Positions 54,291 to 63,737 of a stretch of DNA of 64,000 nt are shown in pieces. The first letter of the stretch is position 1, and each line of letters starts with the position of its first letter. The notes under the pieces were generated by a model that did no database searches, was not told the origin of the DNA, and saw only the letters and a list, made by a program, of their open reading frames with translations. Source of the DNA: JAHEEL01 sp963715255 (GTDB taxonomy: Bacteria > Actinomycetota > Acidimicrobiia > Spongiisociales > UBA5794). Made by a program: the position numbers and the translations under genes. The stretch covers positions 62,001 to 126,000 of the forward strand of contig CAVQRN010000003.1 of NCBI GenBank assembly GCA_963715255.1. The letters run 5' to 3'.

Positions 54291-55204
54291 ATCACTTTCT
54301 GACCATCGAGGGCCTCACGGCCGATGATCTCAATGGTCTGCTCGACGACGCAGACGAGTTCGTCGAAGTACTGCACCGGCCCATTCCCAAGGTCCCCGCC
54401 CTGCGCGGCAAGACCGTTGCGACCATGTTCTTCGAACCGTCGACCCGGACGAAGATGTCGTTCGAGAAGGCAGCGAAGGCACTGAGCGCCGACACGATGT
54501 CCTTTGCTCCTGGGACCTCGTCGCTTTCGAAGGGTGAGAGCCTGAAGGACACTGTTCTCACCGTCAAGGCGATGGGGACAGACGCCATGGTCGTACGCCA
54601 CAAGGCGACCGGTGCCCCGTGGCGAATCGCCGAGTGGATCCAACAGCCTGTTCTCAACGCTGGTGACGGTGCGCATCAGCACCCAACCCAGGCGCTGCTC
54701 GATGCGCTCACCATACGGCAGCACTTCGGGACGCTCAACGGACTCAAGATCGGGATTGTCGGCGACATCCGTCACTCACGAGTTGCCCGCTCCGACATTC
54801 AAGCCTTCGCGACACTGGGTGCCGAGGTGACGATGGTTGCTCCGCGAACACTCCTTCCCGTCGACAGCCTGGACTTCCGTGCTGCCGAGACCGAAGATCT
54901 CGACGAAGTCCTGGCAGATTTCCACGTTGTCTACGTACTGCGCGTCCAGGCAGAGAGAGGTGGTGCCTCCGTGTTCCCCTCGCTGTCTGAGTACACCGGT
55001 CGGTACGGCATCACGAAAGGGAGGTTCGCTCGTCTCAAACCGGAAGCGATCGTTCTCCATCCCGGTCCGATGAATCGCGGCGTCGAGATTGAAGGCGCGG
55101 TCGCCGACGATCCGAGGGCTTTGATCCTCGATCAGGTGTTCAACGGAGTTGCCGTGCGGATGGCCGTTCTCTTCCGACTGCTCGGAGGTGAGCATCATGG
55201 GTGA
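54287..55204 (+). CDS. pyrB: Aspartate carbamoyltransferase catalytic subunit
   Basis: 305 residues. Joins carbamoyl phosphate to aspartate. FFEPSTRTKMSFEKA (carbamoyl-phosphate site), the SLSKGES loop, NAGDGAHQHPTQALLD and HPGPMNRGVEI. No pyrI is present. Overlaps pyrC by 8 nt. Confidence 0.97.
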   Translation: MNHFLTIEGLTADDLNGLLDDADEFVEVLHRPIPKVPALRGKTVATMFFEPSTRTKMSFEKAAKALSADTMSFAPGTSSLSKGESLKDTVLTVKAMGTDAMVVRHKATGAPWRIAEWIQQPVLNAGDGAHQHPTQALLDALTIRQHFGTLNGLKIGIVGDIRHSRVARSDIQAFATLGAEVTMVAPRTLLPVDSLDFRAAETEDLDEVLADFHVVYVLRVQAERGGASVFPSLSEYTGRYGITKGRFARLKPEAIVLHPGPMNRGVEIEGAVADDPRALILDQVFNGVAVRMAVLFRLLGGEHHG

Positions 55205-56465
55205 TCTGATTCTCGCGGGAGGCAGCGTTCTCACCGCGAACGGCACCGAAGAAGCGGACGTTCGGATCCTCGATGGTCTGATCGCCGAGATCGGCCCCGG
55301 CATCGAAGGCGACGAGACGATCGATTGCCGCGGCGCCTGGGTTGGGCCCGGCCTGGTCGATCTCCACGCACACTTCCGCGAGCCCGGCCAGGAGTGGAAG
55401 GAAGATATCGAATCCGGTTCGAGAGCCGCCGCGGCCGGCGGATACACCGCCGTCTTCGCGATGCCGAACACCGAACCCGCGATCGACGCCGGCCACGTCG
55501 CCCGGTTCGTCATGGATCGAGGCGCCGAGGTCGGATTGGTGGAGGTCGTACCGGTCGGAGCAGTGACCAGAGGACGTGCGGGCAAGGAACTGGCGCATCT
55601 CGATGAACTATGGGCGGCGGGCGTGCGGGTCTTCTCGGACGACGGCGACGTTGTCGCCGACGCAGGACTGCTCCGCCAGGCGATGGACTATCTCGCGGCA
55701 CGCGGCGGCGTGATTGCGCAGCATGCCATCGATGTTGGGTTGTCGAGCGGCGGATTCATGCATGAAGGGAGTGTCTCATCGCTCCTTGGCATGTATGGCA
55801 TTCCGTCGGCGGCTGACGACGTGATCATCGCCCGCGATATCCGACTGGTCGAGATGACCGGTGCTCGGTACCACGTCCAGCATCTGTCGACCGCCACCGC
55901 TGTCGGCCTGATCACTGCGGCAAAGGCGAAGGGTCTGCCGGTGACGGCTGAAGTGACCCCGCATCACCTTGCCTTCGATCACACGGCAGCCGAAACCACC
56001 GATCCGGCGTACAAGATGATGCCGCCGTTGCGGTCGGCGGACGATCGTGACGCACTGCGAAGGGGTTTGGAGGACGGAACCATCGACATCGTGGGGACCG
56101 ACCATGCACCACACGCCGCCCACGAGAAGGAGGTTCCCTGGGAATACGCGCCGAACGGTGTGCTCGGTCTCGAATGGGCGGCCGCGGTCGTGAACACGTT
56201 CACGGATCTCGATCAGGCTGCCTTCTACGACCGGTTCTCGGTCGCTCCGGCCCGCATCGGGCAGATCAACGGCCAAGGGATGCTGCTGACCGAAGGCGGC
56301 CCGGCGAACCTCGCGGTATTCGATCCGACGGTCGAATGGGTGCCGTCGGCGACGGTCTCCAAATCCGAGAACAGCCCGTACTTCGGTCTGCCACTGCGGG
56401 GCAAGGTGATCGCCACGGTGTACCGAGGCAGAGTCACCGCCCGCGACGGCATTCCCGTGGGTTGA
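55197..56465 (+). CDS. pyrC: Dihydroorotase
   Basis: 422 residues, amidohydrolase of the PyrC type I/actinobacterial form. Zinc motif DLHAHFREPGQEWKED, MPNTEPAID, carbamate/metal region FSDDGDVV, QHLST, EVTPHH, and the catalytic GTDHAPHA. ATG 55197 follows GGAGGTGA inside the pyrB end. The carA/carB genes that often come next are missing here. Confidence 0.97.
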   Translation: MGDLILAGGSVLTANGTEEADVRILDGLIAEIGPGIEGDETIDCRGAWVGPGLVDLHAHFREPGQEWKEDIESGSRAAAAGGYTAVFAMPNTEPAIDAGHVARFVMDRGAEVGLVEVVPVGAVTRGRAGKELAHLDELWAAGVRVFSDDGDVVADAGLLRQAMDYLAARGGVIAQHAIDVGLSSGGFMHEGSVSSLLGMYGIPSAADDVIIARDIRLVEMTGARYHVQHLSTATAVGLITAAKAKGLPVTAEVTPHHLAFDHTAAETTDPAYKMMPPLRSADDRDALRRGLEDGTIDIVGTDHAPHAAHEKEVPWEYAPNGVLGLEWAAAVVNTFTDLDQAAFYDRFSVAPARIGQINGQGMLLTEGGPANLAVFDPTVEWVPSATVSKSENSPYFGLPLRGKVIATVYRGRVTARDGIPVG

Positions 56466-56505
56466 TGCCCATGAAGACTCCCATGGCGTTGATGGAGAGA
56501 CGACG

Positions 56506-57429
56506 GTGAGTCGATTGAATGTGGACCTCGCTGCCACTCTCGGACCCGTCAGGTTGAGGAGTCCGATCGTGGCCGCTTCCGGGACTGTGGGCTCGGTGGT
56601 GGATTTCGCGGATGCAGGCGACTTCAGGGTGTACGGCGCCGCGGTAGCGAAGTCCGTGTCCTCTGATCCGTGGCCTGGACGTGACCCCCCGCGATTGGCG
56701 TCATCAGGAGAGGGCATGTTGAACGCCATTGGGATCCAGAATCCGGGCATTGAGGAATGGATTCGACAGATCGGCCCGCGGATCAACCATGTCCCGGTGC
56801 CGGTGTGGGGTTCGGCGGTCGGTCACGATGCGGAGGGATTCGCAGAGGTCGCGGCCGGCCTCGAGTCGGCAGGGGTGGCTGCCATCGAAGTGAATCTGTC
56901 ATGTCCGAATCTCGACGACGGGCATCTCTTCGCTCTCGACCCGTACGCATCGGCAGAGGTCGTGCGTGCCGTTCGCTCATCGACCAATCTGCCGATCGGT
57001 GCGAAATTGTCTCCGAATGTGGTCGACATCGTCGAGATCGCCGCATCGGTGAAGGAAGCCGGTGCGGACTGGGTTGTGCTCACCAACACCGTCTGGGGAG
57101 CCGGATTCGACGTCAATACACGCCGCCCGAAGCTGAGAACAGTCGTCGGGGGCTACTCCGGAGCACCCATGAAGGCGATCGCCATACGATGTGTCTGGGA
57201 GGTGGCCCAAGCGCTTCCTCAACTGCCGATCCTCGGCTGCGGAGGGGTGCGCTCGGGAGACGATGTGGTGGAGTACCTCCTCGCCGGCGCATCGGCGGTC
57301 GCGGTGGGCACCGCGGACTTCGCCGAGCCGCGGATCGGCAGACGAATCATCAGACAACTGGAGAGATACATGACACGCAACGGCATCAGCAGCATCGAGG
57401 AACTCGTCGGAGCGGCCGAACCGTGGTGA
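56506..57429 (+). CDS. pyrD: Dihydroorotate dehydrogenase, class 1B type
   Basis: 307 residues, FMN barrel. GEGMLNAIGIQNPG, EVNLSCPN with the class 1 catalytic Cys, KLSPNV, and VLTNT; C-terminal GCGGVRSGDDVVEYLLAGASAVAVGTA. Length and the NLSCPN loop are those of the class 1B catalytic subunit, which normally needs PyrK for NAD+; no pyrK is in the operon. Overlaps pyrF by GTGA. Confidence 0.92.
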   Translation: MSRLNVDLAATLGPVRLRSPIVAASGTVGSVVDFADAGDFRVYGAAVAKSVSSDPWPGRDPPRLASSGEGMLNAIGIQNPGIEEWIRQIGPRINHVPVPVWGSAVGHDAEGFAEVAAGLESAGVAAIEVNLSCPNLDDGHLFALDPYASAEVVRAVRSSTNLPIGAKLSPNVVDIVEIAASVKEAGADWVVLTNTVWGAGFDVNTRRPKLRTVVGGYSGAPMKAIAIRCVWEVAQALPQLPILGCGGVRSGDDVVEYLLAGASAVAVGTADFAEPRIGRRIIRQLERYMTRNGISSIEELVGAAEPW

Positions 57430-58130
57430 GGGGAGTCATCGTCGCGCTGGATCTCCCCAACGCCGAGGCCGCGGTTGCCATGGCTGAGGAGGTCGCTGAT
57501 CATGTCGTCGGCTTCAAGATTGGCCTGGGTCTTCTCCACGGACCGGGCCCGCTATTGATCTCGGCTCTGGTCGCTCTGGGAAGACCTGTCTTCGCCGACG
57601 CCAAACTCCACGACATCCCTTCGCAAGTGGAGGTCGCTGCCCGGCGCCTTGGCGAGCATGGCGCCCGGTGGGTGACGGCGCACGTTGGTGGTGGACAGGT
57701 GATGCTCGAAGCCGCGGTTCGAGGACTCAAGGCTGGTGCCGGTGCAGCGCCGGCAGGCATTCTCGGGGTGACGGTGCTGACGTCGTTGGATGAGGCCTCA
57801 CTGGCGCGGGTTGGCATCGATCGAACTCCGGGCAAGCTCGTCGCTCGCATGGCAAGGGTTGCCGACGCGGCCGGGTGCGAAGGAGTCGTGTCCTCCCCGA
57901 AGGAGCTGGCGATCGTTACCGATGTTGCGCCGAGCCTGCTGAGGGTCACACCGGGGATTCGTCCCGTTGGTCGAGACGACGACCAGGCTCGGACCATGAC
58001 ACCTGCCGAGGCCGTCGCAAGAGGCGCAGATCTGCTCGTCGTCGGCCGCCCCATCGTTGCAGCCGCCAGTCCGCGAGAAGCGGCGGCTGCAATCGCGTTC
58101 CAGGTCGAAGCCGCTCGCTCCCCGGATTGA
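57426..58130 (+). CDS. pyrF: Orotidine 5'-phosphate decarboxylase
   Basis: 234 residues. Short, class 1 form: VIVALDLPNAEAA, the catalytic FADAKLHDIPSQV (D-x-K-x2-D), TPGIRP and LLVVGRPI. Makes UMP, the effector of PyrR. This differs from the longer class 2 enzyme common in mycobacteria. Confidence 0.95.
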   Translation: MRGVIVALDLPNAEAAVAMAEEVADHVVGFKIGLGLLHGPGPLLISALVALGRPVFADAKLHDIPSQVEVAARRLGEHGARWVTAHVGGGQVMLEAAVRGLKAGAGAAPAGILGVTVLTSLDEASLARVGIDRTPGKLVARMARVADAAGCEGVVSSPKELAIVTDVAPSLLRVTPGIRPVGRDDDQARTMTPAEAVARGADLLVVGRPIVAAASPREAAAAIAFQVEAARSPD

Positions 58131-58136
58131 TAGAGT
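58131..58136 (+). promoter_or_regulatory. Putative -10 box (TAGAGT), leaderless mihF
   Basis: TAGAGT beside the pyrF stop, six bases (CCCCTC), then ATG 58143; no ribosome-binding site. Confidence 0.4.
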
Positions 58137-58142
58137 CCCCTC

Positions 58143-58520
58143 ATGACTTCCACCAACAACCTCCCGCCGATGAGCGATGAACAGAGAGCCCGGGCGCTCG
58201 AGAAGGCTGTCGCGGCCCGCCGGAAGCGCGCCGAGATCAAGGCGCTGCTCAAGACCGGATCCCTGACACTTGCCGAAGTGTTCGAACAATCGGAGACCGA
58301 CGACATCGTTGCCGGCACCAAGGTGTATCCCCTCCTCGCTTCGATGCCCCGCACGGGCAAGATCAAGGCGAAGCGTCTCATGGAGGACCTGAGCATCGCG
58401 GAGAATCGCAAGATCCGCGGCCTTGGAACACGCCAGCGTGAAGACCTCCTGGAAGACATTTGCCTGAAGGGAAACTCCTCGTTGTTTCCGGTCCTTCCGG
58501 GGTCGGAAAATCGAGTGTGA
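58143..58520 (+). CDS. mihF: Integration host factor mIHF
   Basis: As sequenced 125 residues. SDEQRARALEKAVAARRKRAEIKALLK, VFEQSETDD, and the helix-turn-helix region MPRTGKIKAKRLMEDLSIAENRKIRGLGTRQR are the mIHF pattern of actinobacteria (nucleoid protein). The usual protein ends soon after GLG.RQR..LLE; here 18 extra residues overlap gmk. Removing one T from TTT 58459-58461 gives an end LLEDIA and stop at 58467, 107 residues, the usual size. Conserved order mihF-gmk-rpoZ-coaBC. Confidence 0.9.
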   Translation: MTSTNNLPPMSDEQRARALEKAVAARRKRAEIKALLKTGSLTLAEVFEQSETDDIVAGTKVYPLLASMPRTGKIKAKRLMEDLSIAENRKIRGLGTRQREDLLEDICLKGNSSLFPVLPGSENRV

Positions 58521-59086
58521 TCGACGCCGTTCTCGAGCGGTCCGGCGCACGATTCTCGGTCTCGGCAACCACACGAGCACCCCGCCCAGGAGAGATCGAT
58601 GGGCAGGACTATCGATTCGTTGACCAGGACACGTTCTCCGATCTGGTCCGAGCCGGTGACATGCTGGAGTGGGCCGAGTACGGCGGATACCGCTACGGGA
58701 CGCCGAGAGCGCCCGTGCTCGAGGTACTCGATCGCGGCATCCATGTTGTCCTCGATATCGAGAACGACGGCGCGCACCAGGTCAAACGGGCATGTCCATC
58801 GGCAGTGCTCGTCTTCCTCATGCCGCCATCACGCGACGAACTCGAACGGAGACTCCGGAGCCGAGGCGACACCGCGGAGCGCGACATCGAACGACGTCTG
58901 GGAGTAGCAGACGCGCAGATCCTCGATGCCAGCGAGCACTATGACCACCTCGTGGTGAATGACGAATTGGAGGCCGCGATCTCGCAAATTGTCTCTATAC
59001 TTCAGGCACCGGTCACCTCGGACGAGGATTCGGACGCGTTCCGAGCCGGCGGGGATACCGCAACCACCAGGAGTGACACCGAATGA
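58460..59086 (+). CDS. gmk: Guanylate kinase
   Basis: 208 residues. Phosphorylates GMP. P-loop GPSGVGKSS, GMP-binding TTRAPRPGEIDGQDYRFV and EWAEYGGYRYGTP, VVLDIENDGAHQVK. The TTG 58460 start gives the family N-terminus (PEGKLLVVSGPSG); no ATG or GTG is available. The Ser/Thr/Asp-rich tail is unconserved. ATGA overlap with rpoZ. Confidence 0.95.
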   Translation: MPEGKLLVVSGPSGVGKSSVIDAVLERSGARFSVSATTRAPRPGEIDGQDYRFVDQDTFSDLVRAGDMLEWAEYGGYRYGTPRAPVLEVLDRGIHVVLDIENDGAHQVKRACPSAVLVFLMPPSRDELERRLRSRGDTAERDIERRLGVADAQILDASEHYDHLVVNDELEAAISQIVSILQAPVTSDEDSDAFRAGGDTATTRSDTE

Positions 59087-59316
59087 TGACCGAGCCGCCG
59101 ATTGGCGCCCTTGTCGAGAAGACCCAGTCCCGTTTCGGACTCGTCGTGCTCTCGGCTCGTCGCGCACGGCAGATCAATGCCTACTTCAATCAACTCGGTG
59201 AGGGGCTTGGCGGCTACATCCCGCCACAGGTCCACAGCCTCTCCCGCAAACCGCTCTCTATTGCGTTCGAAGAGATCTTTGAAGGTAAGGTCGTCGTCGC
59301 ACCCACCGAGGAGTAG
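59083..59316 (+). CDS. rpoZ: RNA polymerase subunit omega
   Basis: 77 residues. PPIGALVEKTQSRFGLVVLSARRARQINAYF matches omega conserved region 1; SRKPLSIAFEEI is the C-terminal conserved segment. Helps RNA polymerase assembly. Confidence 0.92.
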   Translation: MMTEPPIGALVEKTQSRFGLVVLSARRARQINAYFNQLGEGLGGYIPPQVHSLSRKPLSIAFEEIFEGKVVVAPTEE

Positions 59317-59319
59317 GCG

Positions 59320-60516
59320 ATGCTCGCCGGGCGACGCGTTGTGCTCGGTGTTACCGGTGGGGTTGCCGCGTACAAGGCTGCCTACCTCGCCCGTCGATTG
59401 GTCGAGCGCGGCGCAGCGGTTCGCGTCGTGATGACGGACGCGGCGACGGAGTTCATCGGTCCTCATACATTTGCGGCCATCACCGGAACTCGGCCGGTGG
59501 TCGGATTGTTCGACGCCGACGATGTCAGCCCTCACACGACGCTCGGCCGTTGGGCCGACGCCGTCGTCGTGGCCCCGGCGACTGCCGCGACGCTCGCACG
59601 GTTGGCGAACGGCCTTTCGGACGACTCGGTATCGGCCACGGTCCTCGCCACCGCTGCACCCGTCGTGATCGCGCCTGCGATGCACACCGAGATGTGGCAG
59701 CACCCGGCGACGATCGCGAACGTTGAGCGGCTCGAATCCTTCGGATACCACATCGTGTCACCCGAGGCCGGAGTTCTAGCGGGCGGTGACACCGGTCTGG
59801 GACGCCTTGCCGATCCGGAACGAATCGCCGACGCCGTCGCGGGCGTTCTGCCCGGAGGTCCTTTGACCAACGTCGAAGTGCTGATCACCGCTGGAGGCAC
59901 CCGAGAGCCAATCGATCGAGTCCGCTACCTCGGGAATCGTTCGTCAGGGAAGATGGGGAACGCCATCGCCGCAGCAGCGGCGCGCCGCGGAGCAAACGTC
60001 ACCCTGGTCACCGCCGGACCGGGCATCGAACATCCCCGTGTGACCGTGATTCCGGTCGAGACCGCCGCCGACATGGCGGAGGCCGTATGGCGAATCGCTC
60101 AGAAGGCCGACATCGCCGTGATGGCCGCAGCGGTTGCGGACTTCCGGCCTGCCGCAGCGTTCGACGGCAAGTTGCGACGCAGCGCGGGACCACCCGTCAT
60201 CGATCTCGAGCCGACACCCGACGTGCTCGGCGGCATCGCCGAGATGATCCCTCGCCCGTTCCTTGTCGGTTTCGCAGCGGAGACCGGTGCGTTCGACGAG
60301 GCCGTGGCGAAGGCACGACGGAAGGGCGTCGACCTACTCGTTGCCAACGACGTCACGGCGCCCGGCTCGGGCTTTGGCACGGAGACCAACCAGGTGACGA
60401 TCGTTCTCCCTGACGGATCGACCGAACCATGGAGTCTCATGCCTAAGTCTGAAGTAGCGGAACGGCTTTGGGATCGGATCGCTGAGCTGCGCAAAGGCGA
60501 AGGAACGTCGACCTGA
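59320..60516 (+). CDS. coaBC: CoaBC: phosphopantothenoylcysteine synthetase/decarboxylase
   Basis: 398 residues. N-terminal FMN decarboxylase (CoaC): GVTGGVAAYKA, catalytic His region SPHTTLGRWADAVVVAPAT and PAMHTEMW. C-terminal ligase (CoaB): TAGGTREPIDRVRYLGNRSSGKMG and AAVADFRPAAAFDGKLRR. Two steps of coenzyme A synthesis. metK, often between coaBC and priA, is absent. Confidence 0.96.
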   Translation: MLAGRRVVLGVTGGVAAYKAAYLARRLVERGAAVRVVMTDAATEFIGPHTFAAITGTRPVVGLFDADDVSPHTTLGRWADAVVVAPATAATLARLANGLSDDSVSATVLATAAPVVIAPAMHTEMWQHPATIANVERLESFGYHIVSPEAGVLAGGDTGLGRLADPERIADAVAGVLPGGPLTNVEVLITAGGTREPIDRVRYLGNRSSGKMGNAIAAAAARRGANVTLVTAGPGIEHPRVTVIPVETAADMAEAVWRIAQKADIAVMAAAVADFRPAAAFDGKLRRSAGPPVIDLEPTPDVLGGIAEMIPRPFLVGFAAETGAFDEAVAKARRKGVDLLVANDVTAPGSGFGTETNQVTIVLPDGSTEPWSLMPKSEVAERLWDRIAELRKGEGTST

Positions 60517-62270
60517 CACGAATCGCACAGGTCGTTCCCGACGTCCCGTCCTTCGCCGTTGACGATGGTTTTGCCTACGAGGTGCCGGAGGCGCTGCCGG
60601 AGATCGATATTGGCGACATGGTCAGGGTCCCACTCGGCGGTCGAAGAGTCCGGGGATACGTGACCGATGTTTCCGATGGCACACCCGAACGATCGCTCCG
60701 GCCGATCGCCAGCCGGTCGGGAATCGCGGCACCTTCGATGCAGCCATGCTTCGATCGTTGCGTTGGGCCGCCACGCACTACGTCGCTCCTCTCTCCACCG
60801 TTCTTGCCCGATGTGCACCTCCCAACCTGCCTCGCAGGAAGCCGCACATTCACGAGGTCGCCGTTCGCGAAGTTGGAGGCGTGCTGACGGCATGGGGGGA
60901 GCGCCAAGCCGGTCGGGGCCGAACCCGTCCCGCGTATTTGCTCACGGGGGATCCGCTGCCGTCGGTGACCTCCGCGATTGTGCCCGTTCTCCGTGAGGGA
61001 AAGAACGTGATCGTGACGGCACCGACCGTGGTTGAAGCACACGCCGCAGCCGACACGCTGCGCATGGTGTTCGGCGATCGCGTTCTGTTGGCGACGAGCG
61101 ATGAGTCCCCGCGGTCCGAACAACGGCATGGAGTCAGATCGCGTCCAGAACCGGCTCGCTTGTCGTTGGAACCCGGGAAGTTGCGTTCTGGGGTGCGGAT
61201 GGTCTCGGACTCGCCGTTGTCCTTGACGAAGGGCGGAGGGGCTACAAGTCGCCTCAGACGCCGACCTTTCACGTTCGGGACGTGCTCAGGAGACGCTCGA
61301 CCATCGAGCGCTTCTCGCTGCTGCTGACCGGGCCCGTCCCGACGTCGGAGGCTCTCTCTGCCGGCGTGGAGGTCATCGAAATAACAAGGCGGGTCTGGCC
61401 GCTCGTGGAGATCGTCGACCGATCTGACGAGGAAGGTGGGTATGGGTCGGTGGGGGATCGTGCCCGCAACGCCATCGCCGCGCTCGGAGACCTGGCAACG
61501 GTGTTCGTGCTCGTGGCCAGGAGGGGAGCCAGCTTCCGCTGTTCTCGTTGCCGCGAACTTCGGAAGTGCCCGGACTGTGATGCGATCCTCGAACGATCCG
61601 GAACGTGTGCTCGATGCGGCCGCTCGTTCCCTGAGTGCGTCGCATGCGGAGGAGTGCGCTTCGAGGCACTCGGAGGCGGAGTGTCTCGCGTCGGTGACGA
61701 TCTTGGGCGGATCTTCGGAAGCGACGTGGGTGCGGCCGGTTCGGGTCGCCGAATTGTCAGTCGGAACCGAGCGGGATCTCGTGGGTCTTCCTCCCGTGGA
61801 TCTCGTTGTCGTCGTCGATCCGGATCCCGGGATACTTGCGCCGAACTATCGAGCCGATGAAGACCGCGTTGCGGCTTCTGGCACGCGCCGTGTTGGCGGC
61901 ACGGCCGGGCCACGGGCGTCGCGCCTTGGTGCAGACGTCGATGTCGGGACACCGCGTATTCGAGGCCCTTCGCAGTGGCGACCCGATCGGGTTCATGGAC
62001 GAGACTCTGCGAAGACGGGAGGGAAGCGGTTTCCCGCCCGTCGGAGATCTCATCGCTCTCGAGACAGACGCAACCGACGCGGGCCCGGTCCTCGCGGAAG
62101 CCGTCGGGGATGCCGCTCTCCTGGGCCCTGCCAAGGAAGGAGATCGAGAACGCTGGCTCATCCAGGGTCGAGACCTGTCCACGGTGCGTCTCAGGCTCCG
62201 ATCGGCTGTGCAGCATCTGAGAGACGGGGGCGCCCGGGTGCGCGTCGACGCCGATCCTGTGGACTTGTAG
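60513..62270 (+). CDS. priA: Primosomal protein N' (PriA-like), four frameshifts
   Basis: PriA sequence is spread over four frames: N-terminal DNA-binding PDVPSFAVDDGFAYEVPE and GRRVRGYV; LRWAATHYVAPLSTVLA; AWSQIASRTGSLVVGTREVAFW and VLDEGRRGYKSPQTP; eight zinc cysteines (CSRC, CPDC, CARC, CVAC); then VVVDPDPGILAPNYRA and RRALVQTSMSGHRVFEAL. Breaks are near 60726, 61118, 61735 and 61856, net zero, implying 585 residues. The Walker A position reads TGDPLPS, without the Lys, as is usual for actinobacterial PriA, so helicase activity is not expected. No ATG/GTG/TTG start exists before 60582; CTG 60513, after GAAGGA and overlapping the coaBC stop as CTGA, is the best start. Confidence 0.82.
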
Positions 62271-62305
62271 TGGGGCTCCATCTGGCCTCCCGGCAGTCGA
62301 ACCGG

Positions 62306-62311
62306 TAGCCT
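62306..62311 (+). promoter_or_regulatory. Putative -10 box (TAGCCT) of def-fmt-rsmB
   Basis: TAGCCT ends 8 nt before ATG 62320; no ribosome-binding site. Confidence 0.4.
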
Positions 62312-62319
62312 GCGTCCTC

Positions 62320-62817
62320 ATGCCGATCTACCCCATCCGTGTGTTCCCCGACCCGGTGCTGCGTGCTCCGACGACACCCGTTACCGAATTCGGGTCCGAC
62401 CTTGCGCGGTTGGTGGATGACATGCTGGAGACGATGTACGAAGCCCCAGGCGTTGGTCTCGCTGGACCACAGGTCGGAATCTCGAAGCAGCTGTTCGTTG
62501 CCGATGTCGGTGACGGTCCGTTCGTGATGGTGAACCCCGAAATCGTCGAGACATCGGGGAAGTGGAAATTCGAAGAAGGCTGTCTGTCGGTTCCGGGACG
62601 CTGGTGGGAGTTCAATCGTCCGGCGTTCGCGCGAGCACGCGGTCTCGATATCGACGGGAAGCCGATCGAGTACGCGGGGGATGAGCTGATGGGTCGTCTG
62701 CTTCAGCACGAAATCGATCATCTGCACGGCATGCTCATCCTCGAGCGCCTTCCGAAACGCCTGCGAACGCAAGCGCTCAGCGAAATGCGCACTTCCACAC
62801 CACTCGGAGGATCCTGA
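62320..62817 (+). CDS. def: Peptide deformylase
   Basis: 165 residues. Removes N-terminal formyl groups. Motif 1 GVGLAGPQVG, motif 2 EGCLSVPG (metal Cys), motif 3 LQHEIDHLHG (metal His, catalytic Glu). Stop overlaps fmt (TGATG). Confidence 0.97.
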   Translation: MPIYPIRVFPDPVLRAPTTPVTEFGSDLARLVDDMLETMYEAPGVGLAGPQVGISKQLFVADVGDGPFVMVNPEIVETSGKWKFEEGCLSVPGRWWEFNRPAFARARGLDIDGKPIEYAGDELMGRLLQHEIDHLHGMLILERLPKRLRTQALSEMRTSTPLGGS

Positions 62818-63737
62818 TGCGTGCAGCCTTTCTCGGTACACCTGCGGCGGCGGTTCCGAGTCTCGCCGCACTGATCGACGTAGCCGACGTCGACGTGGTC
62901 GTGACACGACCGGACCGAGCGAAAGGCCGTTCAGGGAAGCCGACTCCACCGCCCGTCAAAGTCGCAGCGATGGAGTGGGGGCTGCCCGTCGTCCAGCCCG
63001 AGAGCCGTGGCGAACTCGACCGTATCTTGTACGGGGCTTCGATCGACGTCGGCGTTGTTGTTGCCTATGGGCGGATACTTTCGCCCGCCGCTCTGGCATC
63101 GGCACCGGCGGGCTTCGTCAACGTTCACTTCTCGCTCCTTCCCCGGTGGCGAGGCGCTGCGCCGGTGGAGCGAGCGATCCTCGAAGGTGACGATTCGACC
63201 GGAGTGACCTTGATGCAGCTCGACGATGGGCTCGACACCGGTCCGGTGATCGCGGCCGTCGAGACGCCGATCGCTCCCGATGAGACCGGGGGATCGCTGA
63301 CCGGTCGGCTCGCCTATCTGGGGGGCATGCTGATCGACGACGCCATGTCGGAACTGCTTGCCGGTCGGCTCGACACGGCGCCACAGCTGAGCGCGGGAGT
63401 GACCATTGCAAAGCGGCTCGATCGCTCCGAAGGACGGATCGATCCGTCGTGGACTGCAGCGTATGCGGAGCGCGCGATCCGAGCGTTCAACCCCCGTCCG
63501 GGTGCGTGGTTCTCGATCGAGGGAGCGCCATGTCGTGTCCACCGGGCGTCTCTCGCGAACGAAGCCGTTACGCCCGGAGCAATCGCGCCCTTCAACGGTA
63601 TTGCGGTGCTCGGTCTCGAAGGCGGCAGCATCGCTCTCGAGTTGGTCCAACCCGCAGGGAAGGCGACTATGACCGGGACCGCCTGGCTCAACGGACGGCG
63701 CGGTGCCGGCGGTCGTATCGACCCGCCGAACGAATGA
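62817..63737 (+). CDS. fmt: Methionyl-tRNA formyltransferase
   Basis: 306 residues. Formylates initiator Met-tRNA. VNVHFSLLPRWRGAAPVERAI (catalytic Asn/His region), DDGLDTGPVI with the catalytic Asp, and the C-terminal OB-like domain with RAFNPRPGAWF. Overlaps rsmB (ATGA). Confidence 0.97.
   Translation: MRAAFLGTPAAAVPSLAALIDVADVDVVVTRPDRAKGRSGKPTPPPVKVAAMEWGLPVVQPESRGELDRILYGASIDVGVVVAYGRILSPAALASAPAGFVNVHFSLLPRWRGAAPVERAILEGDDSTGVTLMQLDDGLDTGPVIAAVETPIAPDETGGSLTGRLAYLGGMLIDDAMSELLAGRLDTAPQLSAGVTIAKRLDRSEGRIDPSWTAAYAERAIRAFNPRPGAWFSIEGAPCRVHRASLANEAVTPGAIAPFNGIAVLGLEGGSIALELVQPAGKATMTGTAWLNGRRGAGGRIDPPNE

Noticed and set aside
57500..58777. 425-codon minus-strand frame across pyrF, mihF and gmk
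   Set aside because: Antisense shadow; all three plus-strand genes are well supported.
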